NCBI RefSeq assembly: GCF_963678635.1
Contig: NC_087062.1
Location: forward strand, 8,232,193 to 8,296,192
Reading direction: 5' to 3'
From: Symsagittifera roscoffensis
Taxonomy: Eukaryota; Xenacoelomorpha; Acoela; Convolutidae
DNA length: 64,000 nt
The position numbers and the translations under genes are program-made. Within the stretch, counting starts at the first letter, position 1; each line of letters begins with the position of its first letter. Under the pieces are notes generated by a model. It worked only from the letters and a program-made list of their open reading frames with translations, was not told where the DNA came from and did no database searches. Positions 22,306 through 34,700 of this stretch are shown one piece after another.

Positions 22306-22745
22306 TTACAATATTTACAAAACGATCAAAGATCTGAAAAATGAGAAACATGTCTAAAAATGTTTCAAAACTTTTTGACCAATTGTTATTTTTATTATAT
22401 AAACTTTATAATCTATGTTGAGATTAAGGGGGTGTGAGCCCCAAACATAAATCAACGAGGAATAACGTTGCGACACGAATTACAGTTACAGGCAAAACGC
22501 CAGGAGCAAGTGTTCTGAATATCGAAATTGTTATTGAAGTAGGACCAGAGGAACTTCAATAGGTGAGACTTCAGTCCAATGTATTGATGAAAGTTCACGT
22601 AATCAGGCAGTAAGTTGCATAGTCTTGATTAAGGAATAAATTCAAATCAAACTTCATATTAATTGATTTTTTTTTTCGTAAAAGCAAGTCTCTTCAAGCA
22701 CAGTTCACAGCTATCACTAATACGCTTCAATTGGCAAACGCGTAA

Positions 22746-23360
22746 CTATTTGAGTAAATAATAAACTTCTGAGTGCGCGTCGCTATCTCCCAATGTCCCT
22801 GAGACAGCCGCCGCGTTTCCAACTTGAATCGCAATGGAGATGCGTTGTTTCATGTAAAATGAAGACTTTGGTTCTTGAGTAGTTTCGTTGAGTTTTCTAC
22901 CCAGGGTCTTGAGAAATTTGAGCGTTTGTGGTCCGCATCCGCCTTGGATCTCGAAAGCAACTGGGGCGAAAATGTATCCTCGATTTATTAAATCAGCGTA
23001 TTTCGAAGTTTTACGGTTTTCGGCTTCAGAGGCAGCCGAGAATTGAGATGCAGTGCCAGAGGACAGACGGCTTGGTGCCAGGGCGTCGACAACAGTGGCA
23101 TCCCATATGAGTGACTGACTTCTCTCCCAAGGCACCAACGTGAGTCCATCTGGACGTTTCTGGTCTGCTGTGGACAGACCAGGAGGCTCGAGAACTGAAG
23201 GAATGTTGCTCGATCCTAAAGCTCGCTTCACTACATCGTTAATCATTGAATGGCGCTGAAGCCTGCCGGCGCTTCTCCTGCACGAATGACCGTGGCCTCC
23301 AAAAGTGTCGACGTGCTCACCACAACGGCAGACGTTGTGACATTCGACCAGAATGGCCAA
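22746..23360 (-). pseudogene. C-terminal domain typical of non-LTR polyproteins (CxC...H, RPDG/WDAT motifs)
   Basis: A 204-codon open frame starts inside a domain with CRCGEHVDTFGGHGHSC (a Cys/His cluster), then KRPDGLTLVPW, LIWDATVVD and a final RISIAIQVGNAA. This module recurs at the C-terminus of many invertebrate retrotransposon proteins. The RPDG...WDAT spacing resembles a PD-(D/E)xK nuclease core, but that is inference. It has no own start and is a fragment. Confidence 0.7.
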
Positions 23361-23654
23361 AATGCAGTCTCTGCAGAATTCGGTATTTTAGCAGCAAGCC
23401 TTCCGAATTGGCGATTTAGAACGGATAAGGACGTTATTTGAACGATTAGCCAAACGGTGAAGGCTAGAAGATTCTGGAATTCTAATTTTTAAAAATTCGA
23501 ATTATGACGTCATATTTCTGAGAAACGTCAGAGACGGCCATTTTAGCTAAAATAGCAGAAAGAAACAGAACAACTTTTATCTGCGATTACGAACAGTACG
23601 AAATCGAGACTAAAAAACTACAACGAACTACCGAACAGCAGAGGACGTTCCGAG

Positions 23655-23782
23655 TTGCAACTATTGTGCTGTTACAATAGTTGCAAGGCCGTTGCGAGCA
23701 ACGGTGAAGGGTAAAACCCAGCCTTCCGAGTTATTGTGAACTGGATATTAAGAAGCTTGATTCACCGGATTCAAGAATCCGG
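23655..23782. other. Cluster of three perfect short hairpins
   Basis: 23655-23686 is a 13-bp perfect stem with a 6-nt loop (TTGCAACTATTGT and its complement). 23689-23704 is CCGTTGC-GA-GCAACGG. 23765-23782 is CCGGATTC-AA-GAATCCGG. The sequence is GC-richer than its surroundings. It lies between the two non-LTR coding fragments. Function unknown. Confidence 0.6.
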
Positions 23783-24189
23783 AAGGGTCTCGGGACGTGG
23801 ACTTTTATGAACTTATATTGAATTTTAGCATCCGTCATGTCCTGACTTGAATTTAATTAAGATCTTAATTCGTTTTGACAAGAATGAGGAGCTAGAAGTA
23901 GGGGGGAAAGGGTTGATCCATCTTCGATGGAGATGATGATTTTTATCTACTGAACAAAAACAATAGTAATATAATAAGTAGTAGCCCTGTTTTTAGGAGT
24001 GACCTCGTGGTCTGGGGATACAGAGACCCAGCCATGAGCTCACTAACTTTGCATGTAATTCAGTTAATTTGAGCGTTCTGGTCGAAGCCGGGGAACAGTA
24101 ACGTTTTTGTCAGCCTGATGTAAGAAAGACCACCGAAAAGTACTGGCTTGGTAGAGACGGTGAAAAACATGCAAAGCTCTGTTTAGACG

Positions 24190-25381
24190 CTAGCCAGTCG
24201 TCTTAAGACTTAGTTTTGTTATCCGTCGATATGTATCTTCCGGGCGAATGTTACACGTGAGGCTCACATATGAGAACACCAAGACGAAGAGCGAGAGATA
24301 TTCGGAGATGGATATTGGAAAGCTTGAGGCCCAAAGGGCGGTGAGCCAAGCAGACTGTAGCTTACCCTCGAAAGACTTAAGACGAATGCGAGATTTATTG
24401 GCAGGTGCGTCGGTGATCAGATTATTAAACCGGGTTCTGTATACGGGGTCAGACCAAGACTTCTGAAAGTTGTTCTCGGGGATAGTAGTGGAGCCAGAGA
24501 GCTCATACCATTGTAACAAGGCTCCTTCATACAAAGGGTCTGAGAAAGGCTTATTGAGGATTTCGGAACAAAGGAGTGAAGAACTGCCAACAGACGAGAG
24601 ATACCCGCATGCGGCAAGAACAGACAACAGAGGCAGATCCTAATCCGAGACCACCTATCCGTCTTGGTACTCTATGCCAGAAATTAGTTCCGCTAATGTC
24701 CAACCGCACTTTTCTTAAATTATAGTTCAAGGTAGTAGACGACCTGGTGGCATACAGTGATGCTGGTGTTGATGAGAGGTAATGATCTAAGTCTATCATA
24801 TAATCGCCATTGATGAGCCAAGAGAAAAATAGTAAATCGATAACTTGAAGACATAAGGAAATGGGAAGTAAGTTCAATGCCGCGAGTCTTTCTTTGTATG
24901 ACAGATCATTGAAATCTAATATCCAGTTTGTAGCTCTTCGTTGAACCGATTCAATGGTTCTCATGTCGGTTTTAGACGGACACCAAGCTGGAATACCGTA
25001 ACTCAAGATCGGTAAAACCATTGATTTGTATAGATGAAGTTTTTGTTGATATGGCAGTAGACGAGACACATTTCGTTTGACCATGTGAAACATTTTGTTT
25101 GCTCTGTCACAGACTTTCTGAATATGGGAAGTCCATTTTAACGTGTCGGAAACTGTTATCCGTTAGTCTTTCTCGCTACGACTTTGTTCCAAATAGATGT
25201 TATTCAGCTTCAGTGCAGGTGATTGCGAATTGGCGCTGAATGTCATGATGTGACATTTCGAAGCATTAAACTCCATTGAGTTTGCGGTACACCAACGTTC
25301 ACAAATTTGTAGATCTTCCTGAGCCGGCGAGTAGGCGTTTCTCTTCAAAATATCAAGGAATTTGCTATCGTCGGCAATCAA
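24190..25381 (-). pseudogene. Non-LTR reverse transcriptase, C-terminal part, frameshifted
   Basis: Three overlapping minus frames (25381-25163, 25093-24551, 24627-24190) give a continuous RT sequence. It begins just at the second catalytic motif region (IADDSKF) and continues through FNASKCHIMTF, the thumb-like VLPILSYGIPAWCPS and SVQRRATNWILDF to a distal region of unknown role. A break near 25150 and another near 24600 disable it. It is 5'-truncated. Confidence 0.82.
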
Positions 25382-25620
25382 ATTTAAACAACTGTAATTG
25401 CATAATAAATTACCTAATCATTGATAAAATTTTCCTGTAAATTTCTGCGATTTTTTAGTTCTTGTTCTTATACGTTCCTTGGCTAAGAACATGTAACTCG
25501 ACACGAGAAAAAAACAATATATTATGTAATCCAAATAAATAATTTCGTTGTTTTGTCATTTATTGTGCCGAGTACGCACGCGGCACAAATTATTTTTAAT
25601 TGAAGAATTATTTTACAATC
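25379..25620 (-). repeat. Remainder of the minus-strand Penelope tail, next to BBS7
   Basis: 25379-25445 is the inverse of 21390-21465. A TTTTAATTGAAGAATTAT segment near 25600 also occurs at about 22190. It ends roughly 160 bp before the BBS7 start codon. Confidence 0.6.
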
Positions 25621-25769
25621 AACGGGAACCGGATATGTGTAGATTTACTGCGCTGCGATCTTTTATTTCAGCGCTTGTTTTTTCCTTGGTCCTGAGTTTA
25701 GAATTCTGGGTTTGATTTTAACCTAAGATGTTTTATAGCGTGTTTTGCTTTAGTGATGTCGCATTGATA

Positions 25770-25782
25770 AATTTCAGATATA
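25770..25782 (+). other. Acceptor-like TTTCAG five bases before the BBS7 ATG
   Basis: The sequence ATTTCAG|ATATA-ATG places a good 3' splice site immediately before the start codon. It could end a 5'UTR intron or receive a trans-spliced leader. No donor was identified. Confidence 0.4.
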
Positions 25783-28700
25783 ATGTCCCTTGTGCTTCAG
25801 CGGCTGGACTATATCAATTTAGGGCAAATAAATACAAAATGCTTAGAACTTCTTCCAGGCAAAGAAGGCCAAACTCAGGTATCCTCATCTCATTAAATCA
25901 ATTAATCGTTTTTGATGTCTTTACAACAATAATTAAAACTATTGCAAATTTGATTTAAGAAAGTGGTAGTCGCTGATAGAAATGACAACTTGATAGTTTT
26001 TGGCGTTAAGAAAGGCGCAACCAGTACTGTGTTCAAAGCTCCACTCCAGAAACAGGTTGATGTCATAACGTTAGGTGGTCAGCTCGGAAGCCCTTCGGAC
26101 AAAATTTTTGCAGTGACACTTTCAGATGTGAAAGCTTTCAATCGAAAAGGCAAGTATCAGCAATTAGCAGAAACGTTAGAAATGCTGCACCCGTAAAGCT
26201 TTTTTTCCAATAAAGCCAATAATAAATTAGCTTGAGCATGCTTTAGCTGAATTATGATAGTACAAAACCTGAATACTCAAAAAGCCAATAATGGAAAGGA
26301 CTGAACGTAAAGTTTGAACTAAGAAGTTTGACGGAGATAGTAGCTCGCATTTGCATTTTTCTCTCATTCTTATTGGGTGATCATTCTCATTTCCTAGCAC
26401 AAACAACATATTGGCATTTTTCTGGCATAAAATTGTAGAAATTGGTCCTAGGTTCCAAGGTAGAAATTTTCAGACTGTAATGCAGTTTGCATTGTTAACA
26501 GCTACTTTTTAAAATTCATATTAACTTTTCTTTGCGCACAAAGTTTTCAAGGTGCTTCTGACGTTGAAGACTTTGTAGCTATTCTTAGAATTTAGCGGGG
26601 AAGAGCTGAGTTCAAAAGATTCTTCAGTTTTATTTGTTCTGATGTCATTTTTGTCTTGCTAGTCTTTATTTTTTCGATTTCATGACCTGCTATAGTTGTT
26701 TCATCAATTTATCATAACTGAATACGTTTGGCCAGACAAATGTCAAGATTTTTTCAAATCAAGAATTGAAAAAAAAGAAATTATGTAGCGGTGAATTTTT
26801 TCCATTGAAAGAAGAGATTTTCACTCTAAAATAACTTATTTTTTTTAAAAGTGCTTTTCTATCTAAATAGCGCTCTGCTAAGTTTTTATCAGCTTACTTA
26901 GCTTTTGCTACACTAATGGACGGTCCAAGGCAAGCGGTAGTTCTGATCCAAATAAAATGTTTTCTGACTTTTAGCTTTAATTATTACAGTTTTACTCAAT
27001 ATTGATTCTAACTTCAGCTTTCTTTTGTATCTTGGTCTCAGTGATTTGCAAAGTGCTGCAAATGGTCCTTTTTTGTATTAAAAATCAGCGCACTAACAGC
27101 CATCGCAATCTTAACATAATGTGTAAGTGCTGCCAGTAGTAATAAATATTTTTGTGTTCGTGTTCAGTACCATTTTCACTAATTTGAGATAATGAAAAGT
27201 AATTTAAAAAACTAGTTATTTAATTATAATTCACTCTTTTGAGATTGTCTAAAATTGTAGAAAAAAAGAAGAAGATGGCTGTCCGAAAAAATGCCTTTTC
27301 GGCTACGCCTTTCTAACCAAAGGGCATAAATGGGCGTGGGACTAGGGTTGATGTTATATTTCTCACAAAAGTAGCTTTGTAGATTTTTCAGATCACGCTC
27401 AAACTCAGTTTTTAGCGGTTCGGTTTTTGATTTTCGGAATTCACGTCACTATCATTTGATAAATGGAAAGCAATTTACCATCTCCAATAACAAAAGTAAA
27501 CGTAGTACGGAGAAACACGTGAATCTGACAAATTTGTCGGAAAGTGGATTTGCTTAATTTATAAACCTCAATATTTCCATGCCCGCCCTTCCTATGTAGT
27601 CTAGAGGTAAATTGATTGCCTTGGGAGCCTAAGAATTTGAGTCATGACTGGACGTTACTTTTTGTTCCGACAATTTGAAAAATGGGGGAAAACTTCGGGG
27701 GGTAACCTTTTGTTCCGACAATTTGAAAAATGGGGGAAAACTTCGGGGGGTATTTTAGTTTTTTCTTTTTTTTATGAACATCATCGGAGTGAGTAGAGTG
27801 ATAGATCATGTTAAAGCTTTTTCTGTCGTGATTCGAACAACATTTAAAAATTTCCACAATGTCCAAGTGTTGAGAAAAACCGGTTTGAAACTTTGGATTT
27901 TTCATTTTCTAATTTCTTTAAAGCTCATTTAAGTAGCTTTGAAGCTTGCAATAGCTTAGTTTAAGCCGTGAAAACTGAGTTTTAATGGATTAAAGTTAAT
28001 TTTTTTGGAGTATTTTAAGCGCCGTTGGAATCGAAAACTTCAAATATTCAAAAAGTCTGCAATTTGATTTTCGTTTTTTAGTCATTTTTTAGAGCAATTG
28101 TTTTCCAAATTGCTTGTGATAATATGATTGTCAAGTATTCCTAAGCTCTGTTTTTTTGGTTTAGATTTTTTATCACACCGAGCAGAAAAAACGACACTAA
28201 TTTGAAATAAATTTTTGGTTATATTTTTAAAGGAAATGGTTGGAACATTCTGCGCTACTTGCGCAGTAACCAGCTATCATTAATTGTTTGTTTTTGCTCT
28301 GAGAAATTTTAAAAAAAATGATTGTGCAAAAGAATAGAAGTTTCGATTTGTTTTATTTTAATTTTTTGTACGTTATACTTTTTTTTTTCAAGAAGTCGTT
28401 TATGCCTAATTTACTAACTTTTTAAGCTTGTGTATAATATTTTCAACCACGCGCAAAAAACAACACCAATTTGAAAAAACTTATTAATTTGAAGAACTTT
28501 AATTTTGTAGTTTTTTTGAGTATGTTCGGAACATTCTCTGCTACTTGGACAACAACCAGCTATTTTTGTTTATATCTGGGATATGATCGTGTTATTTTTG
28601 TCTGCGTATTTTTGGTCGGCTTACTTATCCAACCATGGACTTTGCTTAAAGGCTCAAGGAGTTTTCACCGCTTCAGTGTAACGTAACTAACATTTGTAAA

Positions 28701-31700
28701 GATGAAGGCAGTTTCAAGATATTGTTTAATTTCCATTTTTTTTTCGCTTTAAAAGTTCTTCTGGTTTCTGGTGCTGGTTTCATTTTGCAAGCATAGTGCA
28801 GCTTTAAGTTATCCGGACAAAGCGAATAAAATTTGAAAATTGAAACGCAGTTTACTCAATGGACTTAAATTAGGGCAAAAATTGATAATGACAAAACTTG
28901 CTCAAAATTTTAGCAGAATTAGTTTGATGTAATTTATTTTGCAAAATTTGGGTCCTAATGTTTTCCCTGAAAACTACCATTTTTGGTGTTTAGCTGAGTG
29001 AAAATGAAGCCTTAATTATTAATTCTGTTTAAAAAGTTATATCTCAGTGAGCTTATTATGTTTCCCAACAAAGTGTAAGAAGAGAATAATCTTCTCAATT
29101 TTCGTTTGATAGCCCTTTAATGTCATTTTACTAAATAAAATACCAAGTTTTTGCGCAAATTTTTTGAGATTAAATCCTTCTTAAATTTTATTGCAAAAGT
29201 TTGGCCAGAATTTTGCAAAATAGTGTGCACCATATTGATTTCTCTATAGTTCTAAGCAAGTTTTTCATCAGTTTTATCTGAAATTGACCTATTTTGAGAA
29301 AAACGAGTTTCAAATTTTATTTGTTTTTGCCGGATAATTTAAATCAGCACTCTACTTATGTAATTGATAAAACTGATGAAAAAACTTGCTTAGAACTTTA
29401 GAGAAATCAATATGGTGCAAACTATTTTGCAAAATTCTGGCCAAACTTTTGCAATAAAATTTAAGAAGGGTTTAATCTCAAAAAATTTGCGCAAAACTTG
29501 GTATTTTATTTAGTAAAATGACATTAAAGGGCTATCAGTGATTTCTTTTAGTCGTTTGTTGGCCTTAGCTCGTTTGTTGGCCACTTGAGATGTTTTTGAA
29601 CGAGGCTGTAAATATAATGCCATGGTGTTTTTGGATAATATTAAGTAGAAGCTCTTCTTTAGGTATTCAGCTTTTACCTTAATTCTTCTCGAAATATAAG
29701 TTAAAAGGCTAAAAATCTAGAGCTGTTCAATCTGGAAGTTGGGGTAATATTGGAAATTTTTTATTAACAGGGAAAAATTTTCTGTCCTTTCCCTCGGGGA
29801 TGAGTGGGCCTGTAAAGTCGTGCGTAGTGAAGGGAAGCAGCATGTTTCTGGCGACAGATCACGTGTACAACAGATTTGTGGACTTGAAAGAGACCGACTA
29901 TTACCTTCTCACGGATAAAATAAACTCGCTCTGTGTGCTCAACACTTCTGATACTGATATGCGTGTAGTGCTAGCATGTCAAGACAGGCTTCTGAGAGTG
30001 CTTGTGGGATCTGAGCTGCAGTATGAGGTCGAGGTTAGTTGGAGCATTTGATGTGCCAGAAACAAGATAGGAAACGATTACAAAAGTGGCAAATTATGGA
30101 TATCTTCTTGTTGAAGTTCTAACCTGAAAAAAAAACAATTACAAAAAAAAACAAAATCGAAAAAAATGTATGGGCAGTTTTGTTTTGTTGATTGTTTCCA
30201 TTAATTACCGAACTATGGTATCTGAACGTGAACTCTTTTCCCAGGTACCTGGCAACCCAACATGTGTAACATTACTGAATAGAACCGGTGGCTATTCTGG
30301 AGAGGAAGTTGTGTATGGAACGAGTGACGGACAATTGGGTGTCATCTCCATCGGAAGATCCAATCCAGACCATGGCTGGTCCCACTCCAACGAACTGGGT
30401 CGGGGAGGAGTGACCTGTATAGACTTCTACAACATATACGGACCCGATGAGCCATCGTGTATGATTGTAGGCAGAGATGACGGATATGTGGAAGTGTTCA
30501 CGTTGTCAGACTTCGAGGATCCGAAGATTGTGTTTTCGTTTTGTGCCAACGAGTCAGTAACTGGAGTAAGAGGTGAGCGTGAGTTGATTGATAGTCTTTC
30601 TTCTGTATTGGTTACACAAACAAACACTCGTTCAATTTTTCCAATCGAAGTCGCTAGTTTTTTTTATTCAATTTCAAATTCCAGGTTTATTGCATTACAA
30701 TCGTTCAAAGAAAGCTGAGGAATTACAGTCACTTTTGAGGATGTTAATACTGGCTGCTGTTGCGCAAATGATAGCGAGAGTCTTAATTGATACTTTGATG
30801 GATCTCAATCCATGAACCTCTGCAGAAAATGAGGATTTAACGTATATGCTTTTTTCTGCTTTTTTCGCGGGTTCAAAAAATTTTGACAAAAAATTGATCA
30901 AAATTGTTGAATTAATTGCAGGCGGACAAGTGAATTCAAGCGGAGTGGATGAAATCATAGTGACCACATACAAGGGCTGGGTGTTCGGACTAACTTCAGA
31001 GATGCAAGACATCGTCGTGCATTCTTCAGATGCGCCCCTGCCTACAGTTGTGAACGAGAACCAAGTGCAGAAAGTGACCGAGCTTGAAAACGAAATCAAA
31101 GTAATGCAAACGACATTAAGTAAAGAAAAAGAAAAGTTTCAACAGGCTTCGGCCAGTGCTAAGTCTGGCCAAGCGTATTCAGCAGCGGCGCCGTTTCAAG
31201 TGAATGACAAATTCGTGCTAAGTCGAGAAGACGCCAGTTATATTCTAGCTCTGGAAACGCAAGTATCACTTGACGTGATTCTATTACAAAGTGACGTTCC
31301 AGTGGACATAATAGACTCGGATAAGAGTTCGGCGGTGATGAGCACAAGTGAATGCGATCCTTCGGAGGGGAACTTTCTGCTGGTCACTTTCAGGTGTCAA
31401 GCCAACACAACCAGGTTTGAAGTGAAGCTCAGAACAATAGAAGGCCAGTATGGCACATTGAAGGTTAGCTATGGACTGCTTAGTTTTCTTTGGAAATTGG
31501 CTACTAAGGTTATAATAATGTAAAGGGTATTTTAATTACATTTTCGACAGCATGATTCTTATAGCCGGGTAATACTATTTTTAGCGGTTTGATTTATAAA
31601 GCTTATTCAAATTGATTAGCTAAAAGGAACCCATATTGCGCGAAAATAAATATATATGAAGTTTTTTGCTTTGTTTCACTTCCTTTAAAAGACAAAGTGA

Positions 31701-34700
31701 CCTGAATGAGTTTATATGCAATTACCTTAACTTGATTTTGCCTAATGTGAACCTTGTTGTTGATGCATAAAACTAACGTTGCTTAAGAAGAACTTAACTG
31801 CAAACTGAAGACCTAATTATTCAATGGGCGAGAAGAATCGGAACATGTATTTTAGCTGAATTTAAATCCAACATCCTTAGTATGATGACATGCCATAACT
31901 TGACTCAGCCGGGTCCAAGAGCTTTATGTCTAGAGGTTTGGGTGATAGTAGGGTTGTGCAGTTACTAGTAAGTAAAATTCGTTTACTAGTAAGTTACCAC
32001 TTTTTTACTAGTAAGTTACTTTGAATTACTAGTAAGTTCAAAAACTCAGGGTCTGCTTGAAAACTACCGAGTTAGAAGACTATTCATTTTACACCAACTC
32101 AAAATCAGCTAAATAATCATTATGATCAGTATTTTTAAGTAAAGCAGCGTTGCATTATATGAAAACATGTTTATCTGCTCTTTCGACTGATAATTGAGCC
32201 TCATTTCTTTCAAAAATTTCATTTTGGTTCAACTTACTAGTAATAAGCCTTATTTTACTTACTAGTAAGTTACTAGTACATTTACTAGTAACTTACTTAC
32301 TAGTAAGTAATTTCGCACAACCCTAAGTGATATGTTACAATAGGTGGCAATTTTGAGAATAGTGCGTGTATTAAATTTGAGAACCATAATGCACAATTTA
32401 GTCATTTAATTTTCAATCACTTGTACTTACTACTAAGATAGTTTTTGTAAATACATTTCTCTGCCAAATGAAATGCTATTCAAAAATTCAATTTTTACTC
32501 TTTCGCCAAAAAGTGTTCCGGTACTACTATGAAAGAGTGGTCCCTTGAAAATAACCAGGTCCCTTGAGAATAAGACACCTAGAGCTCTCAAATCGTTTCA
32601 TAATTATGATTACGCCTTTCAGAAAGATGTCGCAGTATATTTTCAAACAAATTTCATGTTTTGTTACCTCTTAAAACCTCCCCCTCACCAATTAAGGTTG
32701 AAAATTTAAAGAAAACCGCCAATAGTGGGTTTTCATGACAAATAAATCAACCCAATTATATGGTTGTTAAGCCGTAAAATAAAGTAGAGCGAGCAAATTT
32801 CAATATATCAACAACAGTGATTACAATTTTTAATCTGAAAAGTTTCTGGCTGAACATATTTTGCAAGATTTTTGAAATGAATAATTTATACACAAATTAG
32901 TTTTCAAAATTATAACATGCGAAATGCATGCGGGACCTGTCTATCATAGTTGCTTTTTCGAGGGACCACACTATCATAGTAGTACCAGTGTTCCAGTTAG
33001 GCTTTTGAAATAAATTTTAAATAATAGGCGAAGTATAACATACCACCTTTGTAATGTATCACCGAAGTTAGTTGTTTGATACAGGTGTATGTTACTCCTA
33101 AGACGCAACCAAAGTTCTGTCAAGTACTCGAGTACGTGATCAAACCCCTCTCACTTCACCAGAGGTCCCATTACACAGACGAAGGGAAAGATTACAACGA
33201 ACTTACAATAGAGGGAAACTTCAGTTTGTCCGATATGCACTCGTGGGTTCGTTATTGTCTCCCAGAGGTATCCGAGAGACCTCCAGCTGCGGAATCGGTC
33301 AATCTTAATTTCGTATCTGTGTTTCTGGACACGGACCTGTCAATCATGTACGAGAAGAACAAGGCTGTCTTCAAATCGGACAATATTTCGACAATAGGTC
33401 AATTTCATTACTTGATCTGCATTGTATGATTTTAAGGTTTATGTGTGTATTCCAGCACATGTCGAAGAAGAACACATCACTGAATGATTTTCAGAAGCTC
33501 AATTCAAAAATAGCTTTTAATCCAATTCTTGGAGAAGTTTTAAGTATTGTTAATTTTCATCGATGATACTATATGGTGTAGTATGTAGTGGCGCCAGTAT
33601 GAGATGCCATGAAGTTTGTTTTTGGGACTCTTTGAAGTCAAGTTTGGCCCTACATTTTGAGGTTGAAAAATGGATTTAACTATAAGAACTTTCATATTTA
33701 TAGAATAAAATGTATCATCTTATAAAAGCTCTTCCATTCAGGGAAATGTAAACGATTAACACTTTCTTGAAAAAATTGACCTAACTTAAGAAAACTGGAT
33801 TGATAGGTAGTTTTCATTATTCTGCTTATCGATCGAGTTTTCTTAAGTTAGGTCAAGAAAGTGGTAATCGTTTACGTTTCACTGAATTGGAAGAGCTGAT
33901 AAAAGATACTATATTCTATTCTGTGAAAAATAAGAAAAAATATCATTCAAAATAATTCGCTGTACTTTTCAAACGCTTTTCCATTTGACTGATGGCAGCG
34001 TATTGAAGTCAGTTTTATTTCAGCCATTTTGAAAGACGTGATTAGTCGGGAGGCAATTAAACGGAAAGTGTCTTTGAATGCGAATGTAAGTATGGAGGAG
34101 AGCACTGTGGCCCATGTGTTGCGTCTCATCCATCCTAAGATGGAGTACCAGACCATGCTGGCTAAGAAGGTCCAATTGATTGACGGACTGAAGGACCTGC
34201 AGATGCAGGAGGATGACATCTCATTCCTAGCGCCAGAATATCAGGTACTTCAATTTTTATGGTAAAAAATTCACTTGTTGCGCTTGCGATTAACAAGTGC
34301 ATTTTTTGGAAAAAAAACAGCTTGTCTAACAAAAGCATGTGAGTTCGCCAACAGACATATTTTGAACATCTATGAATTCTAAATGCCTCAAAGTTTGTTT
34401 TGTTGGCTGTAAGTTTGGCAACTTCGATTTGATCTATTTTAGTTTTTTTTAACAAATGATGAACGTAGTTCATAGGTCGTGATGATTTTGCATTAGTTTT
34501 TTTTTACAGGAAAAGTCTCAAAGTCTGTTCACATTCTATAATGGTGTTCCTGCGAATCGCAGAGGAGCTATCAGTAGGCCTTAACAGTCCTGTCGGGGAT
34601 ACTCAATTTGTATTATCTCCTCAGATTCCAGACTGTGTTATTTTGTTGAGTGAAGCTCTTTTTCGCGCCTCAAGGCCGTTTTTTTTTCATCTACAACTTT

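Larger units (their letters stand above)
22030..22403 (-). repeat. Tandem terminal repeats of a second, minus-strand Penelope-like copy
   Basis: Two direct units, each carrying a hammerhead-like core followed in plus sense by GATCTGAAAAA and GAGAAACAT-type sequence, about 214 bp apart. The sequence up to 22403 is the inverse of the plus-strand tail at 21455-21607. It is interrupted at about 22396 by the non-LTR insertion and resumes at 25379. Confidence 0.7.
22396..25378 (-). mobile_element. Non-LTR retrotransposon material inserted in the second Penelope copy
   Basis: The Penelope tail is continuous across this interval: ...TTTAAATTTGATT at 25379 joins GGTCAAAAAG at about 22395, exactly as in the plus-strand copy. 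Everything between is therefore a later insertion of about 3 kb. It contains, in minus sense, an RT C-terminal region and a separate C-terminal domain, separated by 0.7 kb of non-coding sequence with strong hairpins. Whether this is one element or two stacked insertions is unclear. Confidence 0.7.

Noticed and set aside
27663-27753. CRISPR-like or satellite array
   Set aside because: Only two contiguous units without spacers, at a transposon-like end in a eukaryotic genome.
29370-29390. CTGATGA in the foldback arm as a hammerhead core
   Set aside because: It is followed by an A-run and CTTGC with no GAAA after a stem; part of the palindrome only.
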